Below are positions 25,031 through 32,956 of a stretch of 41,582 bases of DNA, in pieces. Below the pieces are notes generated by a model. It saw nothing but the letters and a program-made list of their open reading frames with translations, was not told the DNA's origin and did no database searches. How positions within the stretch are numbered: position 1 is the first letter of the stretch; every line of letters starts with the position of its first letter. The stretch covers positions 1-41,582 of the forward strand of contig JAZRJT010000056.1 in the NCBI GenBank assembly GCA_045645905.1, written 5' to 3'. The position numbers and the translations under genes were made by a program. The stretch is from SIG440 sp045645905 (GTDB lineage: Bacteria; Bacillota; Clostridia; Monoglobales; Monoglobaceae).

Positions 25031-27577
25031 ATGGATAATTTGAACAATGCTCAAAACAATGAACTAAAAAAAAGAATAGAAATTCTCCAAGAAGAAAAAA
25101 GAAAGCTGGAGGAGAGAATTGAAGCAGACCAAAATGCGATTATGCAGATTCAGTTTGAGGCAAATCAGCATAAGCAGGAGGAGCTTGACCTTCACGAAAC
25201 ATATGTATGGAGGACTGGTCTTAAGATAGAGAAAATTTTGCAGAAGACAGGTATCTCTTTTATAAGATCTCTTCTTGTTCTTTCGGATTATAAAAGAATG
25301 GGATTGGCGGTAACACTTCGTAAAGGACTTACCGAGGCATTATTTCGTGAAAATGTAAGCCATAATAAGCGCAGAAAGACGCAGTTATGTCGGGCAAAAT
25401 TCAACAGATACAAAAAAGAACGTGATAAACTTATGGAAAATCTGTCTTCAAATATTGACGTTCCTTGTGAAAAGGGGCTTGTTTCTGTTGTTTTGCCGGT
25501 ATATAATGGGTCAAATGTTTTAGCAAAATCAATTGATTCGGTGCTTAATCAAAGTTATAAAAACCTCGAACTTATTATTGTTAATGATGGTTCGGCCGAT
25601 AATAGTTTAGAGATTGCAAAATCCTTTGCGGGGAGAGATAAGCGTATCAAAATTATTAACCAGGAGAATAAAAAGCTTCCGACTGCACTTTCGGTGGGAT
25701 TTCGTACGGCAAGAGGTGAATTTCTTACTTGGACCAGTGCTGATAATATAATGCTGCCAGACTGTGTAAAAATTCTTGTTGAAAATCTGCAGCGTAAGCC
25801 AGATACTGCAATGGTTTACGGAAATATGCGTCTTATAAATAAGGAAGGAAAGATAAAAAGAGGGCACTTCTGGTTTGAAAAGCCTTTGTTTTCAGGGAAT
25901 GTGTGCCTTCCAAAATCCGCAGAGGCACTTAACACTTTTGCAAACAACACAATAGGTGCGGCATTTATGTATCGAAAGAGTGCGGCTTATATCCTTGAGG
26001 ATTATTCTAAATTTAAAACCAACTTAGAAGACTATGATTATTGGATGAGAATGAATTCGCTGCTTAAAATTGAACACACAGATGAAGAAAAACCTTTATA
26101 TCTGTACAGAATTCACAGCGATTCTCTTACAGCGCACGATAAAGAACTGGGAATTACCAAAAATCGTTATAAGCTGATGGTTTTGGATGATTTCAGACGC
26201 GATTTTTATATGTCGGCTCTTGTGTGGATTGTTGAGACCGAAGATAAAAACAATCAGTATTACATTGATTTTATTAAGGCGGCAGAAAATGCCGGACATA
26301 TGATTTTTACACGGGAGGAAGCAAACTCCATAGTTTTTCCCGATAAATACTCGTGTGTTTGTTATGCGTATTTCGGAAAAGGAGAGAATGCAACAACTGA
26401 AGGGATTAGAGTTAATCTTTCGGGAACTTTGCTGATGTCAGATGATGCAGAGCCGGCAGAGAATTTTGATATACAAGCAGTGACGGATGATAAAACAGAG
26501 CTCAGGGAACTTCCTGACTATTGCGGCTGGTTTCGTGTTAGGGATGGAAAGACATTGTTTGACCTTGCTGATTCTAAGATAAAAAATAAAATTCTTTATG
26601 GTCTTGAGAAAATGATTGATGAGCCGGAGGATTACGAGAGGAAAATCTCAATAATAATCTGCACATATATGCGTGGAGAAAAACTGATAGATGCAATATG
26701 GTCGGTAATTCGTCAGTCAATGAGCAAAAAGGAATATGAGATTATTGTTGTGGATAATGCACCTCAAACATCTGGTATAAAGGAGGCGGTTGAGGATTTT
26801 CGCCGCAAATATCATCAGTTTGAAGGATTTATAAGATATATGGCAGTTCCGCAGAAGGGTCTTTCTTATGCCCGCAATGGCGGAATGTGGAATGCAAAGG
26901 GCGAGTATCTTCTGTTTTTGGATGATGATGTTTTAGCAGATTATTATCTTCTTGAGGAAATTTATGCCGGATTTAAATATCATCCCCATGTAGGAATTGT
27001 TGGTGGACAGGTAATTCTTGACAGACCATTTCCCACTCCAAAGGTTTTGCGGAAGGGCTGGGAAAGTCTGTGGAGTCAGTTTAAAATTTCAGGCAACACT
27101 TTTCGTGAAGTCAGTCAGCAATTTGAGTTTCCGTATGGCGCAGATTATGGCGTAAGAAGGTCGGCAATATGGAGAGTTGGCGGTTTTCGGATGTGTTACG
27201 GAAGAGTCGGGAACGATTTTGCCGGAGGAGAGGAAACAGCTCTTGCCTTTAAAATGCTTCAGACAGGATACGGAATAGGTCTTCAACCCAGGGCAAAGGT
27301 TCTCCACCGAGTTGATCATTCGCGTTTTACGCACGAGCATGTTAAAAAGACTATTCGTGCGGGAATACTTACAACCTACAGATTTTTCTGCGATTTACAT
27401 ACCGACATAGGCTGGACAAAACGTTATGCTAAAAGTCAGATGAAAATAACAGAAAAGGAAATAAATATACTTACAAAAAAGAAGGCAGACTCTCTTGATA
27501 TTTTTTATAAAAAAGCATATCATGATGCGTGGCAAAAACTTCTTGAATATATGGAAGAAATAAATCCGGGAAGGTAG
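25031..27577 (+). CDS. two-domain family 2 (GT-A) glycosyltransferase, paralogue 1
   Basis: An 848-residue protein likely to build a cell-surface polysaccharide. Residues 3-55 form a coiled coil (EILQEEKRKLEERIEAD). A first GT2 domain at about 150-370 begins LVSVVLPVYNGSNVLAKSID and ends with DYWMRMN. Instead of the usual DxD it has LTWTSADN. A second GT2 domain starts near 537 (KISIIICTYMRGEKL), has a normal LFLDDDVLADYY metal motif and the acceptor segment GGQVILDRPFP. The middle (about 370-535) is unassigned. It starts one base after the ABC ATPase gene and is followed 10 bp later by a paralogue. Membrane anchoring is not evident. Sugar and linkage are unknown. Confidence 0.85.
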   Translation: MDNLNNAQNNELKKRIEILQEEKRKLEERIEADQNAIMQIQFEANQHKQEELDLHETYVWRTGLKIEKILQKTGISFIRSLLVLSDYKRMGLAVTLRKGLTEALFRENVSHNKRRKTQLCRAKFNRYKKERDKLMENLSSNIDVPCEKGLVSVVLPVYNGSNVLAKSIDSVLNQSYKNLELIIVNDGSADNSLEIAKSFAGRDKRIKIINQENKKLPTALSVGFRTARGEFLTWTSADNIMLPDCVKILVENLQRKPDTAMVYGNMRLINKEGKIKRGHFWFEKPLFSGNVCLPKSAEALNTFANNTIGAAFMYRKSAAYILEDYSKFKTNLEDYDYWMRMNSLLKIEHTDEEKPLYLYRIHSDSLTAHDKELGITKNRYKLMVLDDFRRDFYMSALVWIVETEDKNNQYYIDFIKAAENAGHMIFTREEANSIVFPDKYSCVCYAYFGKGENATTEGIRVNLSGTLLMSDDAEPAENFDIQAVTDDKTELRELPDYCGWFRVRDGKTLFDLADSKIKNKILYGLEKMIDEPEDYERKISIIICTYMRGEKLIDAIWSVIRQSMSKKEYEIIVVDNAPQTSGIKEAVEDFRRKYHQFEGFIRYMAVPQKGLSYARNGGMWNAKGEYLLFLDDDVLADYYLLEEIYAGFKYHPHVGIVGGQVILDRPFPTPKVLRKGWESLWSQFKISGNTFREVSQQFEFPYGADYGVRRSAIWRVGGFRMCYGRVGNDFAGGEETALAFKMLQTGYGIGLQPRAKVLHRVDHSRFTHEHVKKTIRAGILTTYRFFCDLHTDIGWTKRYAKSQMKITEKEINILTKKKADSLDIFYKKAYHDAWQKLLEYMEEINPGR

Positions 27578-27587
27578 GAATTCATCA

Positions 27588-29816
27588 ATGTTCAGTAATT
27601 TGAAAAAATTCTTATTTGGTGTACGGGAGCCTGAGGAAAAGCCCCTCAACCTGTACCAATACAAATTTTTGAGATATAAGGAAGAAAGGGATACAAAATA
27701 TCCTCTTGACCTTACCAAGGTGCACGTTCCTATGGTGAAGGATTTAATATCGGTAGTACTTCCTGTATATAATGGAGGTGACATTCTTGCCGACTCTATT
27801 GAGTCGGTTTTGCGTCAGACATATACAGACTTCGAATTAATTATAATCAACGACGGTTCTAAGGATAATACTCTTGAAATAGCCGAGAGATTTGCGCAAC
27901 AAGACAGCAGAATTCGAGTTTTTACACAGGAAAACAAAAAAATTCCACGCACTTTGTCAAGAGGCTTTCATGAAGCCAAGGGAGAGTTTTTAACCTGGAC
28001 AAGTGCTGATAATGTAATGGATGAAGACTTCCTTGAAAAAATGGTAGGAGAGCTGAAGGCAAATCCGCAAACAGCAATGGTCTGGGGGAATATGCGGTTA
28101 ATAAATGCCAAGGGAAAGAAGTTCTCTAAGCACGGTTGGTTTGAATATCCCTTAGGCAGCGGAAACGTAATTTTCCCCAACAATGCATACGAACTTAATA
28201 CATATGCCAATAACACCATTGGTGCTGCATTTATGTACAGAAAATCTGCGGCAGAAATTTTAGGGTGTTATTCAAGTTATAAGCATACCCTGGAGGATTA
28301 TGACTATTGGATGAGAATGAATTCGTTGCTTACTCTAAGGCATACGTCGTTTATAAAGCCGGTATATTCGTATCGCTGGCACGATGGCTCGCTTACGGCA
28401 AAAGACAAGGAGTTGGGGATTACTGCAAATCGTTATAAGTTGATGGTTTATGATGATTTCAGACGTGATTTTTATTTAACACCCCTTCTTTGGTATATAA
28501 AATCAGATGAGGAAAACAGCAAGATTTCGGAAAGCTTTAAAAAGCAGATTGAAAGAGCAGGCCATATTATTCTTGTAAAGGAAGATTTCCCGGAGTTGTT
28601 TTTTGGAGGCAGCACATCTAATTTAATATATGCAGCATTTGGAGAAACAGAAACAGACGTTATACTCCCAAAGGATGCAATTAAAGTAGCAATTAACACA
28701 AATAATGAAGAAGGTTTTGATTTCAAGATAGCACTCAGCGAATGTGTTGACAAGGAATACAACGGAAACATAACGGATGACATTGAAACTATGTTCTCGT
28801 TTATTGACGCAAAGGCAAAAAATGATATGCTGTATGCTCTTGAAGGACGGCTTCAGGAGACAGATACTTATACAAAAAAATTATCGGTAGTTTTGTGCAC
28901 ACATAAAATGTCAGATACGCTGAAAGCGTGTATGGAGGCTCTGTGTAACCAATGTGCAAATCCCGATGAGTTTGAAATTGTTTTTGTAAATAATAATATT
29001 CGCGAAGTAGCACTTAAAGAGTATGTGCAGGCGATACGTCAAAAATATCCAAGAATTTCGGTCAGCTATATAACAGCACCGCAAAAGGGCCTATCTTTTG
29101 CCCGTAACTGTGGTATGTGGGCGTCAAAGGGAGAAATTATTCTGTATGTGGATGATGATTCAATTGCAAAAAGCAACTTAGTTAGCGAAACGATAAAATC
29201 CTTTGAGGGAAGACCGTCTCTTGGTGCCTGTGGCGGACAGGTATTGTTGACAGTTCCTGAAAATGCAGGCGATTTGGTAAATGATAAAACAATAGGCCTT
29301 TGGAGTAATTTGAAAATTGAAGGCAAGGGCTTTCGTTATGCGAAGGACTATGGCGAGTTTCCCTATGGTGCGAATTTTGCTGTACGGAATGACTGTCTGC
29401 GTATGATTGGCGGATTCAGGTGTAACTACGGCAGAGTGGGAAACAATTATGCCGGAGGCGAGGAAACATTGGTTTGCTTTATGATGGAACAAATTCATAT
29501 GAAGGTTGGTCTTAATGCCGACTCGGTTGTAGAGCATCGTGTAGCGTGCGACAGATTTACTGCGGAGCACATTGAAAAAACCGCATATTCAGGAATAATG
29601 ACACAGCATAGACTTCGTCGCGACCTTTATGCTCCTCAGGACTGGAATGACATAAATGTTCGTGAACGTGCTGTAAAAGCCGAGAAAATGGCTAAAAGCG
29701 AGCCTCTGGGCAGTGCATTGCAAATCTACTACGCATCAACAGCCAAGGCATTTCGTGAAGTTTTAACAGCAAGACAAAGTGATTATGAATATCTGACAAA
29801 AAACAAATGCAGATAA
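27588..29816 (+). CDS. two-domain family 2 (GT-A) glycosyltransferase, paralogue 2
   Basis: A 742-residue paralogue of the preceding gene, lacking its N-terminal coiled coil. The first GT2 domain starts near residue 53 (LISVVLPVYNGGDILADSIESVL) and again has LTWTSADNVM where a DxD would be expected. The shared middle region includes NTYANNTIGAAFMYRKSAAEIL, nearly the same as in paralogue 1. A second GT2 domain from about 430 (KLSVVLCTHKMSDTLKAC) has ILYVDDDSIAKSN and FPYGANFAVRND. Both domains are intact. The two genes appear to be a tandem duplication that diverged; the GGEET segment near the end of domain 2 is common to both. The acceptor is unknown. Confidence 0.85.
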   Translation: MFSNLKKFLFGVREPEEKPLNLYQYKFLRYKEERDTKYPLDLTKVHVPMVKDLISVVLPVYNGGDILADSIESVLRQTYTDFELIIINDGSKDNTLEIAERFAQQDSRIRVFTQENKKIPRTLSRGFHEAKGEFLTWTSADNVMDEDFLEKMVGELKANPQTAMVWGNMRLINAKGKKFSKHGWFEYPLGSGNVIFPNNAYELNTYANNTIGAAFMYRKSAAEILGCYSSYKHTLEDYDYWMRMNSLLTLRHTSFIKPVYSYRWHDGSLTAKDKELGITANRYKLMVYDDFRRDFYLTPLLWYIKSDEENSKISESFKKQIERAGHIILVKEDFPELFFGGSTSNLIYAAFGETETDVILPKDAIKVAINTNNEEGFDFKIALSECVDKEYNGNITDDIETMFSFIDAKAKNDMLYALEGRLQETDTYTKKLSVVLCTHKMSDTLKACMEALCNQCANPDEFEIVFVNNNIREVALKEYVQAIRQKYPRISVSYITAPQKGLSFARNCGMWASKGEIILYVDDDSIAKSNLVSETIKSFEGRPSLGACGGQVLLTVPENAGDLVNDKTIGLWSNLKIEGKGFRYAKDYGEFPYGANFAVRNDCLRMIGGFRCNYGRVGNNYAGGEETLVCFMMEQIHMKVGLNADSVVEHRVACDRFTAEHIEKTAYSGIMTQHRLRRDLYAPQDWNDINVRERAVKAEKMAKSEPLGSALQIYYASTAKAFREVLTARQSDYEYLTKNKCR

Positions 29817-29835
29817 TTAATGGAGAAACTGAATT

Positions 29836-31608
29836 ATGTTCAAAAAAATGCAATGGAAAATAGTTGTACTTTTTGTAGCGTTGGTTCTTGCAATTATGAT
29901 TGTTATCGGAGCGTATATGTTTAACAGCATTGTTAAGATGTATACAAATTCTTTTAACGAGCAAATGGAAAAGGTTATGTCCGGAGAGTTTACCACCGCT
30001 ATGACAGAGACGCTTGTTTCTGACCTGCAGGGGCAGGAGAGAGTAAATCGTATAAATACGGTTATTTCAGCGTATTCAGGTCAGCTTGGTCTTTCCGAGC
30101 AACGTCAATGTGCTGTTCTTAATGCAGCGGATGCGTCAAGAATTGTTTCAACAGGCACAGGGACAGAAGCTCTTGAAAAAACTCCTAATATTCTTCAGGC
30201 AATGACGGGGCAAGTGGGAAAAAGTTTGCGATTTACTGCCGGATATATGGATTATGCATATTTCATAGAAGGCGGCGCAAGCGACTATATAATTTACGTA
30301 AAGGACAATAAGCAAGGGGTAAACGTCCTGACTCAAAATATGCTTTATATTATAGTTCAGGCACTTTTGTTTGGTGCACTGGCATCAATTCTTTTGGGAT
30401 TTTTTCTCTCAAAAACCATAACAAATCCTATTTCTGTTTTAACCGAAAAGGCAGAGGACTTTGCCGAAGGTAATTTTGATTCTAATCTTGAGGTTTTTTC
30501 TCAAGATGAAATAGGAACGCTGGTAGAAACCTTTAACTATATGGGCGGCGTAATGAAAAATGCGATTAATGCCGTTGCGGGAGAAAAACATAAGCTTGAA
30601 GTTATTCTGGAAAACATAAATAACGGAATCATTGCGTTCTCTACATCTCAGGAAATAATTTCAATAAACAGTGCTGCAAAAAATATGCTGAATATTGATG
30701 AAATTGAAAGCATACGGTTTGATAAATTTTTTGAGGGGCTCAATTCAAATATTTGCATGGCGGAGTTTATGTATCTTGCAAAATTCCGCACAGAAAGCCG
30801 TGAGATTGAGATAAATAACAAGCACATTAAGGCATATTTCTTGCCGTTTAAGATGGAAGAAAACCGTGTAGCAGGCGTGATTTGCGTTTTCAACGATGTT
30901 ACTGAGGAATTTAACCTTGACAGGTCGCGTAAGAAATTTGTTGCAGAAGTTTCTCACGAGTTAAAAACACCGCTTACGACAATTGGCACATATACCGAAA
31001 CCCTTCTTGATAATTATCCGGTGGGCGAAGAAATGGAGGTTTCTTTTTTAAAGACAATACAGAATGAAACTGCCAAGATGACAAACCTTGTTAAAAATCT
31101 TCTCACTCTTTCTAAATTTGATGCGCAGAGCGTGGAAATGAATATGGAAGCCTTTGATTTGGGAGAAATGCTGAGAGAGGTGGTTGATACCTTCAGGATT
31201 GAAGCTGAAAATAAAAATCAAGAGCTGCTTTTTAATGTGGTAAACTCTATTCCTATGGTTTATGCCGACAGATTTCAACTTGAGCGTGCAGTTAAGAATA
31301 TCATATCAAATTCAATGAAATACACACCAGAAAATGGCACAATTGGCGTATATACGGGATTTATAAACAATGAGATATACATTAAAATAGAGGACAACGG
31401 GATTGGAATCCCCGAAGGAGATATTGAGCACATATTTGAACGTTTTTATCGTGTTGACAAGGCTCGTTCACGCGAGCAGGGTGGCACAGGGTTGGGACTT
31501 GCCATTGCCAAAGAGATTATCGAGAATCATAAAGGAACAATCTCTATGGAGAGTAAGTTTGGCGAGTATACCCGTGTAATAATTAAGCTGCCTATGAATG
31601 CCGCATAA
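29836..31608 (+). CDS. membrane sensor histidine kinase (HAMP-PAS-HisKA-HATPase)
   Basis: A 590-residue two-component sensor. Transmembrane helix 1 lies at about 8-28, an extracellular sensory domain of about 140 residues at 29-167, and transmembrane helix 2 at about 168-192. A HAMP domain follows (SKTITNPISVLTEKAEDF), then a PAS domain at about 250-355 (ILENINNGIIAFSTSQEII). The phosphoacceptor is His374 in EVSHELKTPLTTIGTYTETL. The ATPase domain has the N-box IISNSMKYTP, G1 IEDNGIGIPEGD and G2 GGTGLGLAIAKEII. The layout recalls WalK/PhoR-type kinases. No response regulator gene is adjacent. It starts 20 bp after the second glycosyltransferase and is likely in that operon. Confidence 0.93.
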   Translation: MFKKMQWKIVVLFVALVLAIMIVIGAYMFNSIVKMYTNSFNEQMEKVMSGEFTTAMTETLVSDLQGQERVNRINTVISAYSGQLGLSEQRQCAVLNAADASRIVSTGTGTEALEKTPNILQAMTGQVGKSLRFTAGYMDYAYFIEGGASDYIIYVKDNKQGVNVLTQNMLYIIVQALLFGALASILLGFFLSKTITNPISVLTEKAEDFAEGNFDSNLEVFSQDEIGTLVETFNYMGGVMKNAINAVAGEKHKLEVILENINNGIIAFSTSQEIISINSAAKNMLNIDEIESIRFDKFFEGLNSNICMAEFMYLAKFRTESREIEINNKHIKAYFLPFKMEENRVAGVICVFNDVTEEFNLDRSRKKFVAEVSHELKTPLTTIGTYTETLLDNYPVGEEMEVSFLKTIQNETAKMTNLVKNLLTLSKFDAQSVEMNMEAFDLGEMLREVVDTFRIEAENKNQELLFNVVNSIPMVYADRFQLERAVKNIISNSMKYTPENGTIGVYTGFINNEIYIKIEDNGIGIPEGDIEHIFERFYRVDKARSREQGGTGLGLAIAKEIIENHKGTISMESKFGEYTRVIIKLPMNAA

Positions 31609-31650
31609 AAATTGTTACCAAAATGAAACAAAATATAAAGTTTTTTGACA

Positions 31651-31679
31651 TTGACTAATTAGAGTTTATGGGATATACT
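31651..31679 (+). promoter_or_regulatory. predicted sigma-A promoter of smpB-ssrA
   Basis: TTGACT (31651-31656), a 17-bp spacer and TATACT (31674-31679) stand about 40 bp before smpB. A partly overlapping TTGACA at 31645 is too far from the -10 box to be the partner. Confidence 0.6.
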
Positions 31680-31719
31680 AAGAGCATCAGGTGTTAAAGA
31701 AAGGAGTTGAATATGTCTT

Positions 31720-32190
31720 ATGGCAGAAAATAAAACAAAAATAAAATCTGTTTCAAAAAACAAAAAAGCCTTTCACGACTATTTTGTGGATGAGACATAT
31801 GAAACCGGTATTTCTTTGTTTGGCACCGAGGTAAAGTCTGTTCGTGAAGGAAAGGTAAATCTTAAAGACAGTTATGTTTCGGTCAAAACGGGTGAGGCTA
31901 TTCTTATAGGAATGCATATTTCACCTTATGAAAAGGGCAACATTTTTAATCGCGACCCGTTAAGGCCGCGCAAGCTTTTGCTTCATCGCCGTGAAATAAA
32001 CAAGCTTATCGGCCTTACCCAGCAGCAGGGGTACACACTGATTCCGCTGGAGATATATTTCAAGGGTTCTTATGTTAAAGTTGCGCTTGGCCTGTGCCGG
32101 GGAAAAAAGAACTATGACAAGCGTGATGCAATTGCCGAGCGTGATGCAAAAAGAAATATCGACCGAGCTTTAAAAGAGCAGCTTAGATAA
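31720..32190 (+). CDS. smpB: SsrA-binding protein SmpB
   Basis: tmRNA-binding partner that delivers ssrA RNA to stalled ribosomes, 156 residues. Core motifs: KNKKAFHDYFVDETYETGI, LFGTEVKSVREGKVNLKDSYV, MHISPYEKGNIFNRDPLRPRKLLLHRREI and the basic C-tail LCRGKKNYDKRDAIAERDAKR, which enters the decoding centre. I chose the ATG at 31720. An alternative ATG at 31713 is better spaced from AAGGAG (31701-31706), but in its frame it makes only a 6-residue peptide ending at 31733, overlapping the smpB start. The tmRNA gene begins 10 bp after the stop. Confidence 0.96.
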   Translation: MAENKTKIKSVSKNKKAFHDYFVDETYETGISLFGTEVKSVREGKVNLKDSYVSVKTGEAILIGMHISPYEKGNIFNRDPLRPRKLLLHRREINKLIGLTQQQGYTLIPLEIYFKGSYVKVALGLCRGKKNYDKRDAIAERDAKRNIDRALKEQLR

Positions 32191-32200
32191 ATTTAAATAT

Positions 32201-32550
32201 GGGGGCGTAATGGTTTCGACGGGGATTTTGAAGTATTTGGAGCGAGTCGCAGAGGCAACTGCGTTAACAAGGTCAAACTTAAAATTAAACGCTAATAAGA
32301 ATTTAGCTTACGCTGCCTAAGTTATAGGCGCTGCCCGCTTCCTGTTACCGCGACGGGAAATCCGGGTATCAAAACCAGCGGTGAACGTGAATCTGAAAAG
32401 CTTTGATCGGGTCATGAATTTATGAAGCTACCGGTTAATACAGTTTGTTTGTGGACTGTACTCTCCGGGAATATTGACCACAAACTACACTCGTAGCGCC
32501 GGATATGGATAGGTTTTCGGACAGGGGTTCAACTCCCCTCGCCTCCACCA
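32201..32550 (+). ncRNA. ssrA: transfer-messenger RNA (tmRNA)
   Basis: Rescues stalled ribosomes and tags their products for proteolysis. The 5' end GGGGGCGTAATGGTTTCGAC and the 3' end with encoded CCA (CGCCTCCACCA) form a 7-bp acceptor stem including one G-U pair, and the T-arm AGGGG-TTCAACTC-CCCT is clear. The reading frame probably resumes at GCT 32291 and gives the tag ANKNLAYAA before TAA (32318-32320). The resume point is inferred from the C-terminal Ala-Ala and stop. It lies 10 bp after smpB, with no own promoter visible, so it is probably processed from a smpB-ssrA transcript. Length is about 350 nt, as usual. Confidence 0.95.
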
Positions 32551-32592
32551 AAACAAATGTAGAAGAATTTATAAAAAATTTTTTATTTCTTA

Positions 32593-32621
32593 TTGACAAA
32601 TCATCATGAAAGTGATAGAAT
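32593..32621 (+). promoter_or_regulatory. sigma-A promoter of the aromatic amino acid operon
   Basis: TTGACA (32593-32598), a 17-bp spacer and TAGAAT (32616-32621). It lies just after the tmRNA gene and about 32 bp before the leader peptide start, with no competing promoter closer to pheA seen. Confidence 0.8.
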
Positions 32622-32652
32622 GAATGAAAATTTAGTTTTGAAGGTAACTAAT

Positions 32653-32760
32653 ATGAACTTGGCTCTTATGAACACAGGTAAATATTTCTTTAGCTTTGGC
32701 GTAGTCTTTTATTTTGGCTATGCTTATTTTGCTATGAAAAAGTTACTTGTGAGAGTATAG
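32653..32760 (+). CDS. Phe/Tyr-rich leader peptide of the aromatic operon attenuator
   Basis: A 35-codon ORF preceded by GAAGG (32640-32644) and an ATG at correct spacing. Residues 11-26 contain six Phe and four Tyr, ten of sixteen, in two clusters: YFFSF (residues 11-15) and FYFGYAYF (19-26). The tail is MKKLLVRV followed by TAG. It sits between the operon promoter and a strong terminator, upstream of the Phe/Tyr biosynthesis genes. I infer that ribosome pausing on Phe/Tyr codons relieves termination, as for enteric pheA leaders. The peptide is hydrophobic, so a small membrane protein is an alternative, but the codon choice, position and RNA pairing favour a leader. No protein match was available to me. 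Confidence 0.85.
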   Translation: MNLALMNTGKYFFSFGVVFYFGYAYFAMKKLLVRV

Positions 32761-32819
32761 AGCAGTTTTAAAGATTATTTGAAAAATAAAAATAAGCTTT
32801 TAAGACCTCACTTGTAACT
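32741..32819 (+). promoter_or_regulatory. antiterminator pairing of the aromatic operon attenuator
   Basis: AGTTACTTGTGAG (32741-32753, end of the leader ORF) pairs with CTCACTTGTAACT (32807-32819, terminator left arm plus loop). It gives 6 bp, a 2x2 internal loop and 5 bp. This would exclude the terminator hairpin. A ribosome at the leader stop codon (32758) would cover the first segment, whereas one paused at the Phe/Tyr cluster (last codon 32728-32730) would leave it free. Pairing was checked by hand; energies were not computed. Confidence 0.75.
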
Positions 32820-32837
32820 GTGCAAGTGAGGTCTTTT
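32802..32837 (+). terminator. rho-independent terminator (attenuator) upstream of pheA
   Basis: A perfect 13-bp stem, AAGACCTCACTTG (32802-32814) and CAAGTGAGGTCTT (32823-32835), with an 8-nt loop and a short T-run (total CTTTT). It lies 120 bp upstream of pheA, inside the transcribed leader. The short T-run suggests partial efficiency, which suits an attenuator. Confidence 0.85.
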
Positions 32838-32850
32838 ACAATGCAGTATT

Positions 32851-32935
32851 TTTCGGCTATGCCGAAACGCACATAGGCAAACAAAGCGTAATTGCTTCGA
32901 CCACCGCTTGCGGCGAACGGCGAAGCCGCTTTGTT
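32851..32935. repeat. GC-rich structured palindromic element in the pheA leader, function unknown
   Basis: Two nested structures stand out in an otherwise AT-rich gap. TTTCGGC-TAT-GCCGAAA (32851-32867) is a 7-bp hairpin. AACAAAGCG (32880-32888) pairs with CGCTTTGTT (32927-32935), and inside it GCTTCG (32894-32899) pairs with CGAAGC (32921-32926), with a small CCGC-TT-GCGG stem in the loop. The composition differs from the flanks. It could be a REP/MITE-like repeat or a second regulatory fold next to the pheA ribosome binding site (32943-32947). The 32551-32956 stretch otherwise holds only the attenuator parts. Confidence 0.6.
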
Positions 32936-32956
32936 CTTTTGAAAGGATGTTTGAAA

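Noticed and set aside
32571..32586. AT-only palindrome as the tmRNA terminator
   Set aside because: No G/C in the stem and it runs into the next promoter; it could contribute, but I cannot call it a terminator.
32622..32956. T-box leader for the aromatic operon
   Set aside because: No T-box sequence (such as TGGNACCGCG) or specifier structure is visible; the leader ORF and pairing explain the region better.
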